A stretch of DNA of 6,510 bases from an uncultured Lachnospiraceae bacterium (GCA_905201915.1 CAJKQE010000112.1:1-6510); one strand, 5' to 3'. Positions 1 to 6,439 are shown, numbered from the stretch's first letter. Program-made: numbers and translations. The notes: generated from the letters alone by a model not told the origin.

Positions 1-28
1 TTTGTTCGTTAATCATTAAATCGCTAAT
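1..28 (-). CDS. infC: infC 5' end: translation initiation factor IF-3 (partial, AUU start)
   Basis: Only the first nine codons lie in the window; the gene runs off the left edge. Read on the minus strand from 28, codons ATT AGC GAT TTA ATG ATT AAC GAA CAA give (M)SDLMINEQ. This fits the conserved N-terminus of Firmicute IF-3, where the INEQI stretch begins the N-domain. IF-3 binds the 30S subunit, prevents premature 50S joining and rejects non-canonical start codons. The start is placed at ATT because a strong GGAGGTG ribosome binding site (42-36) ends 7 nt upstream of it. The first in-frame ATG (16-14) is about 19 nt from that site, which is too far. An AUU start is the known hallmark of infC in E. 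coli and Bacillus relatives and lets IF-3 repress its own translation. The call rests on nine residues plus the leader and promoter behind it. rpmI and rplT would be expected beyond the edge. Confidence 0.8.
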
Positions 29-35
29 AGTAGTG

Positions 36-42
36 CACCTCC
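36..42 (-). promoter_or_regulatory. Ribosome binding site that sets the AUU start of infC
   Basis: GGAGGTG on the minus strand is nearly fully complementary to the 16S rRNA 3' end and sits 7 nt before ATT at 28-26. No ATG, GTG or TTG lies in frame at a usable distance, so this site is what decides the non-canonical start. Confidence 0.8.
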
Positions 43-61
43 ATAATATTGATAACCCTTA

Positions 62-74
62 CAGCCTTAGGCTG
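62..74 (-). repeat. Small hairpin between the attenuator and the infC ribosome binding site
   Basis: CAGCC and GGCTG form a perfect 5-bp stem with a 3-nt loop, extendable by a G-U pair. It lies about 20 nt upstream of the GGAGGTG site and has no U-run after it, so it is not a terminator. It may protect the 5' end of read-through mRNA or be part of the leader fold. Confidence 0.45.
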
Positions 75-128
75 CTTGAACTTGATAAAAGAAAGAACAA
101 GAATTCACAGAGCAGTTTCCTAATATAT

Positions 129-155
129 AAAAAAGGATAGTTCTACAAACTATCC
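129..155 (-). terminator. Rho-independent terminator inside the infC leader (attenuator)
   Basis: On the minus strand an 8-bp perfect stem (GGATAGTT at 155-148, AACTATCC at 142-135, 5-nt loop) is followed at once by six T (134-129). No coding region precedes it on this strand in the window, and infC starts about 100 nt downstream, so it acts as an attenuator rather than an end-of-gene terminator. Confidence 0.8.
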
Positions 156-275
156 ACTGTTTATCCGCATAAGAAAACGCCTTGCGCCTCATTATCTTCA
201 TATAAACCATAGTCACTCATTTGTGCTAAGGTGAGAGTGGATACTCTGCTTTCTTTTTCTTCTTCAGACTCTCAC

Positions 276-304
276 AGTCTACCATATATATACATATTCG
301 TCAA
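276..304 (-). promoter_or_regulatory. Strong sigma-A type promoter for infC
   Basis: Minus-strand -35 TTGACG (304-299), a 17-nt spacer, and -10 TAGACT (281-276) preceded by TGG, which makes an extended -10. Transcription should begin near 268-271. It is the only near-consensus promoter between infC and the divergent transporter on this strand. Confidence 0.65.
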
Positions 305-370
305 GTACATTTTATTTTTTTTGATTTTTTATTTTTTTTTGATTTTTTTAAGAAAATTCTTGTTTTTTTT
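305..370 (-). promoter_or_regulatory. Run of A-tracts upstream of the infC promoter (UP-element-like)
   Basis: Six A-runs of 4 to 9 bases on the minus strand (T-runs on plus at 310-313, 315-322, 325-330, 332-340, 343-349 and 363-370) lie directly upstream of the -35 box. Most are 7 to 10 bp apart, so they are roughly in phase with the helix. This is typical of UP elements and bent DNA that strengthen promoters of translation genes. The effect on activity is inferred. Confidence 0.5.
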
Positions 371-406
371 ACAATTCAGTGGCATAATAAGGGCTATATA
401 TACTAA

Positions 407-434
407 TCAATGTACCACTTTAAAGTGACATTGA
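407..434. repeat. Long interrupted dyad upstream of the transporter gene, candidate operator
   Basis: A perfect 12-bp palindrome, CACTTTAAAGTG (416-427), is flanked by the 7-bp arms TCAATGT (407-413) and ACATTGA (428-434), which are exact reverse complements of each other. The only asymmetry is two extra bases (AC, 414-415) on the left. It ends two bases before the TATAAT at 436-441 and covers where a -35 box would lie. No U-run follows, so it is not a terminator. An operator for a dimeric or tetrameric regulator is the simplest reading; the regulator is unknown. Confidence 0.55.
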
Positions 435-435
435 C

Positions 436-441
436 TATAAT
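436..441 (+). promoter_or_regulatory. Candidate -10 box of the transporter promoter
   Basis: A perfect TATAAT lies 41 nt upstream of the transporter start, which gives a 5' leader of about 35 nt. At 16 to 18 nt spacing there is no good -35 hexamer, because that region is occupied by the dyad at 407-434. The promoter may therefore depend on an activator or be controlled by a repressor there. Confidence 0.5.
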
Positions 442-482
442 ATACATAAATAATTAATTTAAAAATTTAAGAGGTGATGTTT

Positions 483-1838
483 ATGGACAAAAAAAGAGGA
501 TCTTTTTCAAACAAAATGGGATTCGTTCTTGCTGCTGCCGGTTCAGCTGTAGGTCTTGGTAATCTCTGGCGATTTCCCTATCTTGCTGCGAAATACGGAG
601 GAGGTATCTTCCTACTGGTATATTTAATTCTTGCGGTAACTCTTGGCTTCACTCTTATGATAACAGAAATTGCCATTGGACGTAAAACAGGATTAAGTGC
701 TGTAGGTGCTTTTAAAGCCCTTGACAAACGTTTTAAATTCGTAGGTTATCTGGCATGTATCGTTCCTTTCGTTATTACACCTTATTATTGTGTAATTGGC
801 GGTTGGGTTGTGAAATATTTTGTAACTTTCCTGACAGGCAATGTTACTGCAGCAGCCGGTGATGAATATTTTACCAGCTTTATCAGCAGAGCTGATTCTC
901 CTGTATTCTGGTTTGCATTATATATCATCGTTACTGCAATTGTAGTTATCTTTGGTGTAGAAAAAGGAATTGAAAAAGCAAGCCGTATTATGATGCCTCT
1001 TTTAATTGTATTAATCTTGGGTGTTTCTGTTTTTTGTATCACACGCCCTGGTGCTATGGAAGGCGTAAAATATTACCTGTTTCCTGATTTTTCTAAATTC
1101 TCCGCTACGACAGTACTTGCAGCTATGGGACAGTTGTTCTACTCCATGTCTCTTGCAATGGGAATTATGATTACTTATGGTTCTTATATGAAAAAGGACT
1201 GCAATCTGGAAAAATCCGTAAGACAGATTGAAATCTTTGATACAGCGATTGCTTTTCTGGCAGGTTTGATGATTATTCCTTCTGTTTTCGTATTTTCAGG
1301 CGGTGACGAAGCTGCACTTGGTAAAGGACCTTCCTTAATGTTTATTACACTTCCAAAAGTATTTGATGACATGTCTTTGGGTGGTGTAATCGGAACTGTT
1401 TTCTTCCTTTTAGTATTATTTGCAGCTCTTACATCTTCTATCTCACTTTTGGAAACCAACGTTTCTATTATTAGAGATAAATTAGGCTGGAGCAGAAAGA
1501 AAGCAACTATTTCTGTTACTATTTATGTACTAATCTTAGGTGCTATTGTTTCCTTAGGCTTTGGACCTTTGAGCTTCATCAAAATTATCGGTCTTGGTCT
1601 TCTGGATTTCTTTGACTTCCTGAGCAATAGTGTATTGATGCCAATTGTTGCAATTCTGACTTGTATTTGTATCGGACACTTTATCGGTTCTAAAGTAGTT
1701 TCTGATGAGGTAGAGTTAAATGGAGCATTTAAATCTAAGAAATTCTATAATATTATGCTGAAATGGATTGCTCCTATCTGTTTAATTCTGATTTTAGTAT
1801 TTGCTGTATCAGAAGCTATGGGATGGATTACTGTTTAA
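483..1838 (+). CDS. Sodium-dependent NSS/SNF-family transporter (amino acid-type solute)
   Basis: A 451-residue inner-membrane protein of the neurotransmitter:sodium symporter (LeuT/MhsT) family, which couples Na+ entry to uptake of an amino acid or similar solute. TM1 holds the signature GSAVGLGNLWRFPY (20-33), including the unwound-helix and Na+-site residues A22, V23 and N27 at the same numbers as in LeuT. TM6 has GQLFYSMS (216-223). TM8 has FAALTSSIS (313-321), which matches the LeuT Na2-site segment. The hydrophobic segments suggest about 11 helices, as in the short bacterial members, and the length is full. I chose ATG 483 because AGAGGTG (470-476) lies 6 nt before it; the GTG at 474 and ATG at 477 overlap that site. 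It stands alone, divergent from infC and convergent with the DUF362 gene. The substrate cannot be read from sequence. Confidence 0.93.
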   Translation: MDKKRGSFSNKMGFVLAAAGSAVGLGNLWRFPYLAAKYGGGIFLLVYLILAVTLGFTLMITEIAIGRKTGLSAVGAFKALDKRFKFVGYLACIVPFVITPYYCVIGGWVVKYFVTFLTGNVTAAAGDEYFTSFISRADSPVFWFALYIIVTAIVVIFGVEKGIEKASRIMMPLLIVLILGVSVFCITRPGAMEGVKYYLFPDFSKFSATTVLAAMGQLFYSMSLAMGIMITYGSYMKKDCNLEKSVRQIEIFDTAIAFLAGLMIIPSVFVFSGGDEAALGKGPSLMFITLPKVFDDMSLGGVIGTVFFLLVLFAALTSSISLLETNVSIIRDKLGWSRKKATISVTIYVLILGAIVSLGFGPLSFIKIIGLGLLDFFDFLSNSVLMPIVAILTCICIGHFIGSKVVSDEVELNGAFKSKKFYNIMLKWIAPICLILILVFAVSEAMGWITV

Positions 1839-1857
1839 TAAAAAACTTTTAAAAATA

Positions 1858-1907
1858 GGACAGTCACTTTAACGATTGTATAATCGTGAAGCGACTGTCC
1901 ATTTTTT
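1858..1907. terminator. Bidirectional rho-independent terminator between convergent genes
   Basis: GGACAGTC (1858-1865) pairs with GACTGTCC (1893-1900), and an inner stem ACGATT/AATCGT closes a GTAT loop. A mismatch and small bulge lie between the two stems. Plus strand: TTTTTT at 1902-1907 follows, ending the transporter mRNA. Minus strand: the hairpin is followed by TATTTTT and then TTTTTT (1857-1841), ending the DUF362 mRNA. The plus-strand T-run overlaps the DUF362 stop codon. Confidence 0.88.
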
Positions 1908-3003
1908 ATCTTCCCACAATGTAATTTTTCAAAAACTCATAAATTTCCTCTTCTGTAGGTGGGCAACCTTTTACATAATTCTGAAATCCTCTTGTACAAT
2001 TTCCTACTCCCAGCTTGCCTTCTTTTCCATGGTATCCCTGTCCAATACAAATTTTTTCCTTCAAATTTTCTAAAATGCCTTCTTCTTTCAATTTCCAAAG
2101 AGCCGGCAAAAGATAACCATAGCAGGCGCTGCAAGACTCCACTTCCTCTACTGCATCACATACTTCTACTACTTTTCTTTCTTTTGGAATATATTCTCCC
2201 TGTTTCGGCATATTTAACTCGCGAAATCTTGCATTTTCCCATTGAGCATCTCCTGCTCCCAATGCCTCTGCCATTTTTATATACGGTACTTCCTCCACCT
2301 TATATCCCATAAAATGGCACACATAAGCATCACAAAGCACTGGATCTATTGCAGCCATAATACGATTTAAAACTACTGGATTTCCTCCATCTTCAAAATC
2401 CCAATCTCCGCAAATACTGTCAACCACAGTAAAATCCGGTGCAATTTCTGCTGCCAGATGAGCAATGGGCTCATGAAGTCCCATAGCGTGAAAATGTCTC
2501 TTTTCACAATTTGGAATCAATCCCTTTAAATTTTTCAATGCGCAGGTAATTTTTGTCTGACAATGTCCTTTCATCACCGGCACATTAATCAAAAAGTCTA
2601 AGCTTTTTACTTCGTCACAGATTTTCAGTTCCATTCCCTGACAGGAATATGTTTTATACGAGTCTTTCTGTAAATCTATAAAAGGCACACCATATTTTTC
2701 TGAGAGTTCATAGTAACCACAAACCTCTGCTGATTCTGCTGTTTTATCCCCTACCCATGAACTTTCCAGCATTACCAGATTAGAAAATCCCCTTGCCTGC
2801 AAATATTCAATAATTCCCGCTACAATTTCACTGTGGGTAGTCGCACCATAAGAAGCCTCAGAAGGTGCTACCAAATTTGGTTTTATTCCTATTCTGCACT
2901 CTTTATTTGAAATTTGACCTTCCAAATCAGCTTCCAGTAAAAGACCCTTCGTCATCTCTTTATATTCTGTTCCGTAAATTGCCAGAATTTCCTGTTTTTC
3001 CAC
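1906..3003 (-). CDS. DUF362 domain protein with four C-terminal cysteines
   Basis: A 365-residue protein of the DUF362 family, whose biochemical role I cannot give. The DUF362 core runs from about residue 35 to 235: IKPNLV (40-45), the T-HSEI region (56-60), KGHCQTKITCALKNLKGLIP (145-164), and VVDSICGD (193-200). The C-terminal part has CSAC (C291, C294), GNC (C336) and GCPP (C347). This four-cysteine set could hold a [4Fe-4S] cluster, which is inference. There is no signal peptide or membrane segment, so it should be cytoplasmic. The start is GTG at 3003, because an in-frame TAA lies directly upstream and AGGAGG (3020-3015) sits 11 nt before it. It follows nrdB by 75 nt on the same strand, but a candidate promoter in the gap suggests partly independent expression. 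It ends at the shared terminator. Confidence 0.85.
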   Translation of the reverse strand: MEKQEILAIYGTEYKEMTKGLLLEADLEGQISNKECRIGIKPNLVAPSEASYGATTHSEIVAGIIEYLQARGFSNLVMLESSWVGDKTAESAEVCGYYELSEKYGVPFIDLQKDSYKTYSCQGMELKICDEVKSLDFLINVPVMKGHCQTKITCALKNLKGLIPNCEKRHFHAMGLHEPIAHLAAEIAPDFTVVDSICGDWDFEDGGNPVVLNRIMAAIDPVLCDAYVCHFMGYKVEEVPYIKMAEALGAGDAQWENARFRELNMPKQGEYIPKERKVVEVCDAVEEVESCSACYGYLLPALWKLKEEGILENLKEKICIGQGYHGKEGKLGVGNCTRGFQNYVKGCPPTEEEIYEFLKNYIVGR

Positions 3004-3039
3004 TTAATCACTGTCCTCCTATGTCAATACTTATTTAAT

Positions 3040-3069
3040 AGAATAGTATTAAGCGCAATATAAAGTCAA
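3040..3069 (-). promoter_or_regulatory. Candidate promoter of the DUF362 gene
   Basis: Minus-strand TTGACT (3069-3064), an 18-nt spacer, and TATTCT (3045-3040) lie in the 75-nt gap after nrdB and would start RNA near 3033. A weak AT-only inverted repeat (AATACT 3026-3031, AGTATT 3045-3050) overlaps the start region. No nrdB terminator is seen, so read-through from nrdAB is also likely. Confidence 0.4.
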
Positions 3070-3078
3070 TATATTCCT

Positions 3079-4122
3079 CTATAAATCATCCAAAAGAGCG
3101 GTACTTTTTGCATAAGCGGTACTTTTCGCCTCAAAAAAATCTGTTTTTACCATATTGGCATTAGAATAATAACTTACCCATTTCATACTCTCCGGCTCTT
3201 TTTCATATCCCGGATATACCACTTCAAAACCTAATCCTGTAAAACGCAGATTTCCTAAATATTTCATATATTCTGTAATCATCGCCTTTGAAAGTCCCGG
3301 AATTTCATCTCCCAGAACATAATGTCCCCATGCAATTTCCTGTTCTACGCCTTCCATAAGCATCCCTTTTAAAAGCTTTATATTTTCTCGTGTAAAAAGT
3401 TGTGGTTCTTCCTCTTTTAACTGCAAAATCATATTTCGAAACAGCCACAAATGTGTATTTTCATCTCTGTTAATATAACGAATTTCTTGAGCGGAACCCG
3501 GCATTTTTCCATTTCTGCTTAAATTATAGAAAAACATAAAACCACTATAAAAATAAATCCCCTCCAAAATATAATTTGCCATCATGACTTTCAACAATGT
3601 AAAACTGTCTTTTTTCGTCTGAAATTCATTATATAATTCACCTATAAAGGTATTCCTCTTTAATAATCTTTCATCTGTTTTCCACTGATATAAAATTTCA
3701 TTACGCTTTTCCGGACTGCAAATTGTATCCAGCATATAACTGTAACTTTGACTATGCACACACTCTTGAAAAGTCTGAATAGAAAGACATAAATTTATTT
3801 CATTTGCCGTAATATACTCTCCAATACAAGGTAAATTTGCAGACTGAATGGAGTCTAAAAATACAAGAAAGCTTAAAATTTTATCATAAGCCTGACGCTC
3901 TTTTTCTAAAAGTTTTCCATAGTCTTTTCTATCCTGAGAAAGATTAATTTCCTCCGGTATCCAAAAATTATTCATTGCCTGGCGATACCAGTCCTTCACC
4001 CAGCCATAGCGCATATTATTGAAATCATTTAAGTTCGTAGTATTTCCGCCAATCATCCTGCGAAAACGCACATCTGTTTCTCCTTCCGGATTAAACAGTG
4101 GTTTTTTCTTTAATTCTGCCAT
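3079..4122 (-). CDS. nrdB: Class I ribonucleotide reductase, small (radical-generating) subunit NrdB
   Basis: A 347-residue R2 protein that builds the dimetal-tyrosyl radical used by NrdA to reduce ribonucleotides. All six expected metal ligands are visible: D90 (LDSIQ), E120 and H123 (ECVHSQSY), E187 (LEGIYFY), E221 and H224 (RDENTH). The radical tyrosine is Y127, aligned with E. coli Y122. W54 (NFWIPEE) matches W48 of the radical path, Y337 may match Y356, and the tail ALLDDL is the expected NrdA-docking end. Because the tyrosine is kept, it is not the tyrosine-less Mn/Fe (chlamydial) type; Fe/Fe versus Mn/Mn cannot be decided. The start is ATG 4122, since AAGGAG (4134-4129) lies 6 nt before it. 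A GTG at 4158 would overlap nrdA and add 12 residues unlike R2. It is 16 nt from nrdA, so the two are co-transcribed. No nrdI or ferredoxin gene is adjacent. Confidence 0.94.
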   Translation of the reverse strand: MAELKKKPLFNPEGETDVRFRRMIGGNTTNLNDFNNMRYGWVKDWYRQAMNNFWIPEEINLSQDRKDYGKLLEKERQAYDKILSFLVFLDSIQSANLPCIGEYITANEINLCLSIQTFQECVHSQSYSYMLDTICSPEKRNEILYQWKTDERLLKRNTFIGELYNEFQTKKDSFTLLKVMMANYILEGIYFYSGFMFFYNLSRNGKMPGSAQEIRYINRDENTHLWLFRNMILQLKEEEPQLFTRENIKLLKGMLMEGVEQEIAWGHYVLGDEIPGLSKAMITEYMKYLGNLRFTGLGFEVVYPGYEKEPESMKWVSYYSNANMVKTDFFEAKSTAYAKSTALLDDL

Positions 4123-4138
4123 CTCATTCTCCTTCTTT

Positions 4139-6340
4139 CTATGAAGCACAGCTTTCACATTCTTCTACCTCAAGGGATTTACTTCTGATATAATAAATCG
4201 TTTTTACTCCTGCTTCCCACGCTTCCACGTACAAGTCAAAAAGCTGACGCAACGTATAATTATTTGTAATATAAAGGTTTAAGCTCTGTGCCTGATCAAT
4301 ATGCCTCTGCCTGATACCACAGGATTGGACACTAAATCTCTGATCAATATTATGGGCATTCTGATAATAATAGTAGGTATCCACCGACAAGTCAGGGGCT
4401 ACTCTGGGCAGCATACTTCCTTTCTTTTCTTCCATAAAAAACTTCTTCATAACAGGGTCAAGACCTGCCGTTGTTCCTGCTAAAATACTGGTACTGCTGG
4501 TAGGTGCAGCAGCCAAAAGATAACCATTTCGCATACCTGTATTTCTTACTTTATCTTCTAATTCCCGCCACTCTTTTGACACATAATTCCGTTTTGTAAA
4601 ATATGCACCTGTATGCCAGTCACTGCCTTCAAAAAATCGATAAACCCCTTTTTCTTCTGCCAAATCTGTACTTGCCAAAATAGCAAAATAGTTTATCATT
4701 TCAAACAGTTCATCTGCAAATTTTAAGTGTTCCTGACTTTCCCAGAGAATGTTCTTCTTTGCCAAAAGATGATGATATCCGCTTACGCCAAGACCAATTC
4801 CTCTATACTTCTGGTTCGTAATCTGTGCATAAGGCACAGGATAAAAATTCAAATCTATAACATTATCAAGTGCTCTTATTGCCGTTTCTATAATATCCTT
4901 CATATACTCTTTATCATCTACGGGAAGATGTCCCAGTGAAAGACTTGCCAGATTACAAACTACAAAATCACCTGGTTTTGTAGTTGTAACAACGATGCTT
5001 TCTCCATCTTTTGTCTTAATTTCTGTGGAAACACTTTCCACTTCCTGCATATTCTGAGCAATCTCTGTACACAGGTTGGAACAATAAATCATTCCTTTAT
5101 GCCCATTGGGATTTGTTCGATTTACCGTATCTCTGTTAAATGTAAAAGGAGTCCCTGTCTCTGCTGCTGATTTTAAAACCATACGCACAATTTCTTTCAA
5201 AGTAATGCAACGTTTTTCAATTCTATCGTCCTCTATACACTGTCTGTACTTTTCTTCCCATTCTTCCCCATAGCAATCTTCCAAACGCCATCCCTTCACC
5301 ATAAAAATTTCATGGGGACACATTAAATACCAGTTCTGATTTAAATCCTCTTTTGCCATTTTCCAGAACAAATCTGGATAACATACTGCCGGAAAAATAT
5401 CATGAGCTTTCATTCTCTCATCTCCGTTATTGGTACGAAGCTGCAAGAATTCTGGTAAATCTCTATGCCATACATCTAAATACACTGCTGCAGCCCCTTG
5501 TCTTACACCTAACTGGTCTACTGCCACCGCTGTATCATTGACAAGACGTATCCAACGAATCACACCTCCTGCTGCGCCTTCAAATCCTCGAATGGTACTG
5601 CCTGTTGCCCTCACCTTTCCGAAATACATTCCCATACCGCCGCCGAACTTGCTCACTTTTGCAAAATTATCAATGCTTCTGTAAATACCCTCCAAGCTGT
5701 CGGGAACAACATCAATAAAACAACTGGAAAGCTGATGGTATGGTTTTCTTGCATTTGACAAAGTAGGTGTAGCCATAGTTACTTCCTGCTTACTAAGCAT
5801 GTCATAAAACTTCTTCACCCACTTCATTTTATCCTTTTTTTCTTTCATTGCCAAATGAAGTGCAATTCCCATATACATTTCCTGAGGTGTCTCCAATTTA
5901 ATGTGGTCATGAGTCTGAATAACATAACGATTGAGAAGCAAATCCAATCCAGAATAATTAAACAAACCATTGCGCTCTGCTTTGATATAACCTTCCGCTT
6001 CCAGAATTTCCTCTTTTGAATAATGCTCTAAAATATAATTGCCGTACAGTCCTTCTTTTGTAAGATATTGAATTTTCTCATAAAAATCTTTTATTCCCCT
6101 TCTTTCTAATTCCCGTTTCAATCTTTTCTCAAATTTCATATACAAAAAACGGGCACCAATATATTCCCATTTGGGCTCCGTTTCCTGCGTCAGCTCTACA
6201 GCAGCCTTCATTAACGCCTGCAAAATATCTTCTTCGGTCATATCTGCCTTTTTTAACCGTTCATACCCCTGTTCCAATTTACAGACAGCATATTCTTCTT
6301 CAGAAAATCCCTTCATCGCCTGATTAATATAATCCTTCAT
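4139..6340 (-). CDS. nrdA: Class I ribonucleotide reductase, large (catalytic) subunit NrdA
   Basis: A 733-residue R1 protein that converts ribonucleoside diphosphates to deoxyribonucleotides. Catalytic residues are in place: C207 (SSCF) and C462 (VVCNLASL) as the redox pair, N422, C424 and E426 (SNLCTEI) at the active site, Y716-Y717 (KTIYYIRS) on the radical path, and C728/C731 at the tail for re-reduction. The N-terminus keeps the helical end of an ATP-cone region (about 34-75, ending EYIGARFLYMKFEK) but lacks the opening VxKRDG strands, so the allosteric activity site is probably non-functional. The tail spacing CxxC resembles class Ib NrdE rather than E. coli NrdA. The stretch between C424 and C462 is about 15 residues longer than in E. 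coli. The start is ATG 6340, with AAAGGAG (6354-6348) 7 nt upstream and a TAA in frame just above. It is the first gene of the nrdAB unit. Confidence 0.95.
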   Translation of the reverse strand: MKDYINQAMKGFSEEEYAVCKLEQGYERLKKADMTEEDILQALMKAAVELTQETEPKWEYIGARFLYMKFEKRLKRELERRGIKDFYEKIQYLTKEGLYGNYILEHYSKEEILEAEGYIKAERNGLFNYSGLDLLLNRYVIQTHDHIKLETPQEMYMGIALHLAMKEKKDKMKWVKKFYDMLSKQEVTMATPTLSNARKPYHQLSSCFIDVVPDSLEGIYRSIDNFAKVSKFGGGMGMYFGKVRATGSTIRGFEGAAGGVIRWIRLVNDTAVAVDQLGVRQGAAAVYLDVWHRDLPEFLQLRTNNGDERMKAHDIFPAVCYPDLFWKMAKEDLNQNWYLMCPHEIFMVKGWRLEDCYGEEWEEKYRQCIEDDRIEKRCITLKEIVRMVLKSAAETGTPFTFNRDTVNRTNPNGHKGMIYCSNLCTEIAQNMQEVESVSTEIKTKDGESIVVTTTKPGDFVVCNLASLSLGHLPVDDKEYMKDIIETAIRALDNVIDLNFYPVPYAQITNQKYRGIGLGVSGYHHLLAKKNILWESQEHLKFADELFEMINYFAILASTDLAEEKGVYRFFEGSDWHTGAYFTKRNYVSKEWRELEDKVRNTGMRNGYLLAAAPTSSTSILAGTTAGLDPVMKKFFMEEKKGSMLPRVAPDLSVDTYYYYQNAHNIDQRFSVQSCGIRQRHIDQAQSLNLYITNNYTLRQLFDLYVEAWEAGVKTIYYIRSKSLEVEECESCAS

Positions 6341-6358
6341 TTCAGTACTCCTTTAATT

Positions 6359-6429
6359 TCTGGTATTTCAACATTCTATTTTTCATATATTTAGTAATTA
6401 TTTTTCACCCTATACTATATCTGGTATTT
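6359..6429. repeat. 10-bp direct repeat in the nrdA leader
   Basis: TCTGGTATTT occurs at 6359-6368 and again at 6420-6429, 61 bp apart, both in the untranslated region upstream of nrdA. The distal copy overlaps the NrdR-like site; the proximal copy ends a few bases before the nrdA ribosome binding site. It may be a regulator half-site pair or chance in AT-rich DNA. Confidence 0.4.
6412..6427. promoter_or_regulatory. NrdR-box-like site upstream of nrdA
   Basis: ATACTATATCTGGTAT matches the 16-bp NrdR consensus (acaCwAtATaTwGtgt) at 12 of 16 positions, including the conserved C, A-T core and G. NrdR repressors normally use two boxes about 31 bp apart. The only partner in phase (6382-6397, 30 bp away) matches just 9 of 16, so the call is tentative. 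Confidence 0.3.
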
Positions 6430-6439
6430 TCTGTTACTT

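Larger units (their letters stand above)
29..270 (-). promoter_or_regulatory. infC leader RNA, probable L20-type ribosomal-protein attenuator
   Basis: This untranslated leader of about 240 nt lies between the promoter at 276-304 and infC. Visible structure on the minus strand, 5' to 3': (1) AGAGT occurs at 272-268 and again at 247-243, and both can pair with the same ACTCT at 238-234, so the two stems exclude each other. (2) GTTTAT at 207-202 can pair with ATAAAC at 164-159, enclosing a GC-rich hairpin around 190-172. (3) ACTAT at 213-209 can pair with ATAGT inside the terminator 5' arm at 139-135 plus flank, offering an antiterminator. (4) A perfect terminator lies at 155-129. (5) A small CAGCC/GGCTG hairpin (74-62) sits before the ribosome binding site. 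In Firmicutes the infC-rpmI-rplT operon is known to be repressed by L20 through premature termination in such a leader (Rfam L20_leader). Assignment to that family is inferred from position and architecture. Confidence 0.7.

Noticed and set aside
231..428. 65-codon plus-strand reading frame rich in Phe and Leu
   Set aside because: It is made of T-tracts that form the A-tract region and promoter of infC on the other strand, and it has no convincing ribosome binding site.
474..482. GTG 474 or ATG 477 as transporter start
   Set aside because: Both overlap the AGAGGTG ribosome binding site, whose spacing fits ATG 483.
785..1459. Minus-strand open frames inside the transporter gene
   Set aside because: They are antisense shadows of a clearly conserved membrane protein, with low-complexity translations.
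1876..2312. Plus-strand and alternate-frame open frames over the DUF362 gene's 3' half
   Set aside because: They overlap a terminator and a recognisable conserved protein, and no family features are visible in them.
3026..3050. AT-only inverted repeat after nrdB considered as a terminator
   Set aside because: The stem is weak and bulged and no T-run follows it on the minus strand.
4123..4158. Upstream GTG start for nrdB giving 12 more residues
   Set aside because: It overlaps the end of nrdA, the added residues do not resemble R2 proteins, and ATG 4122 has an ideally spaced AAGGAG.
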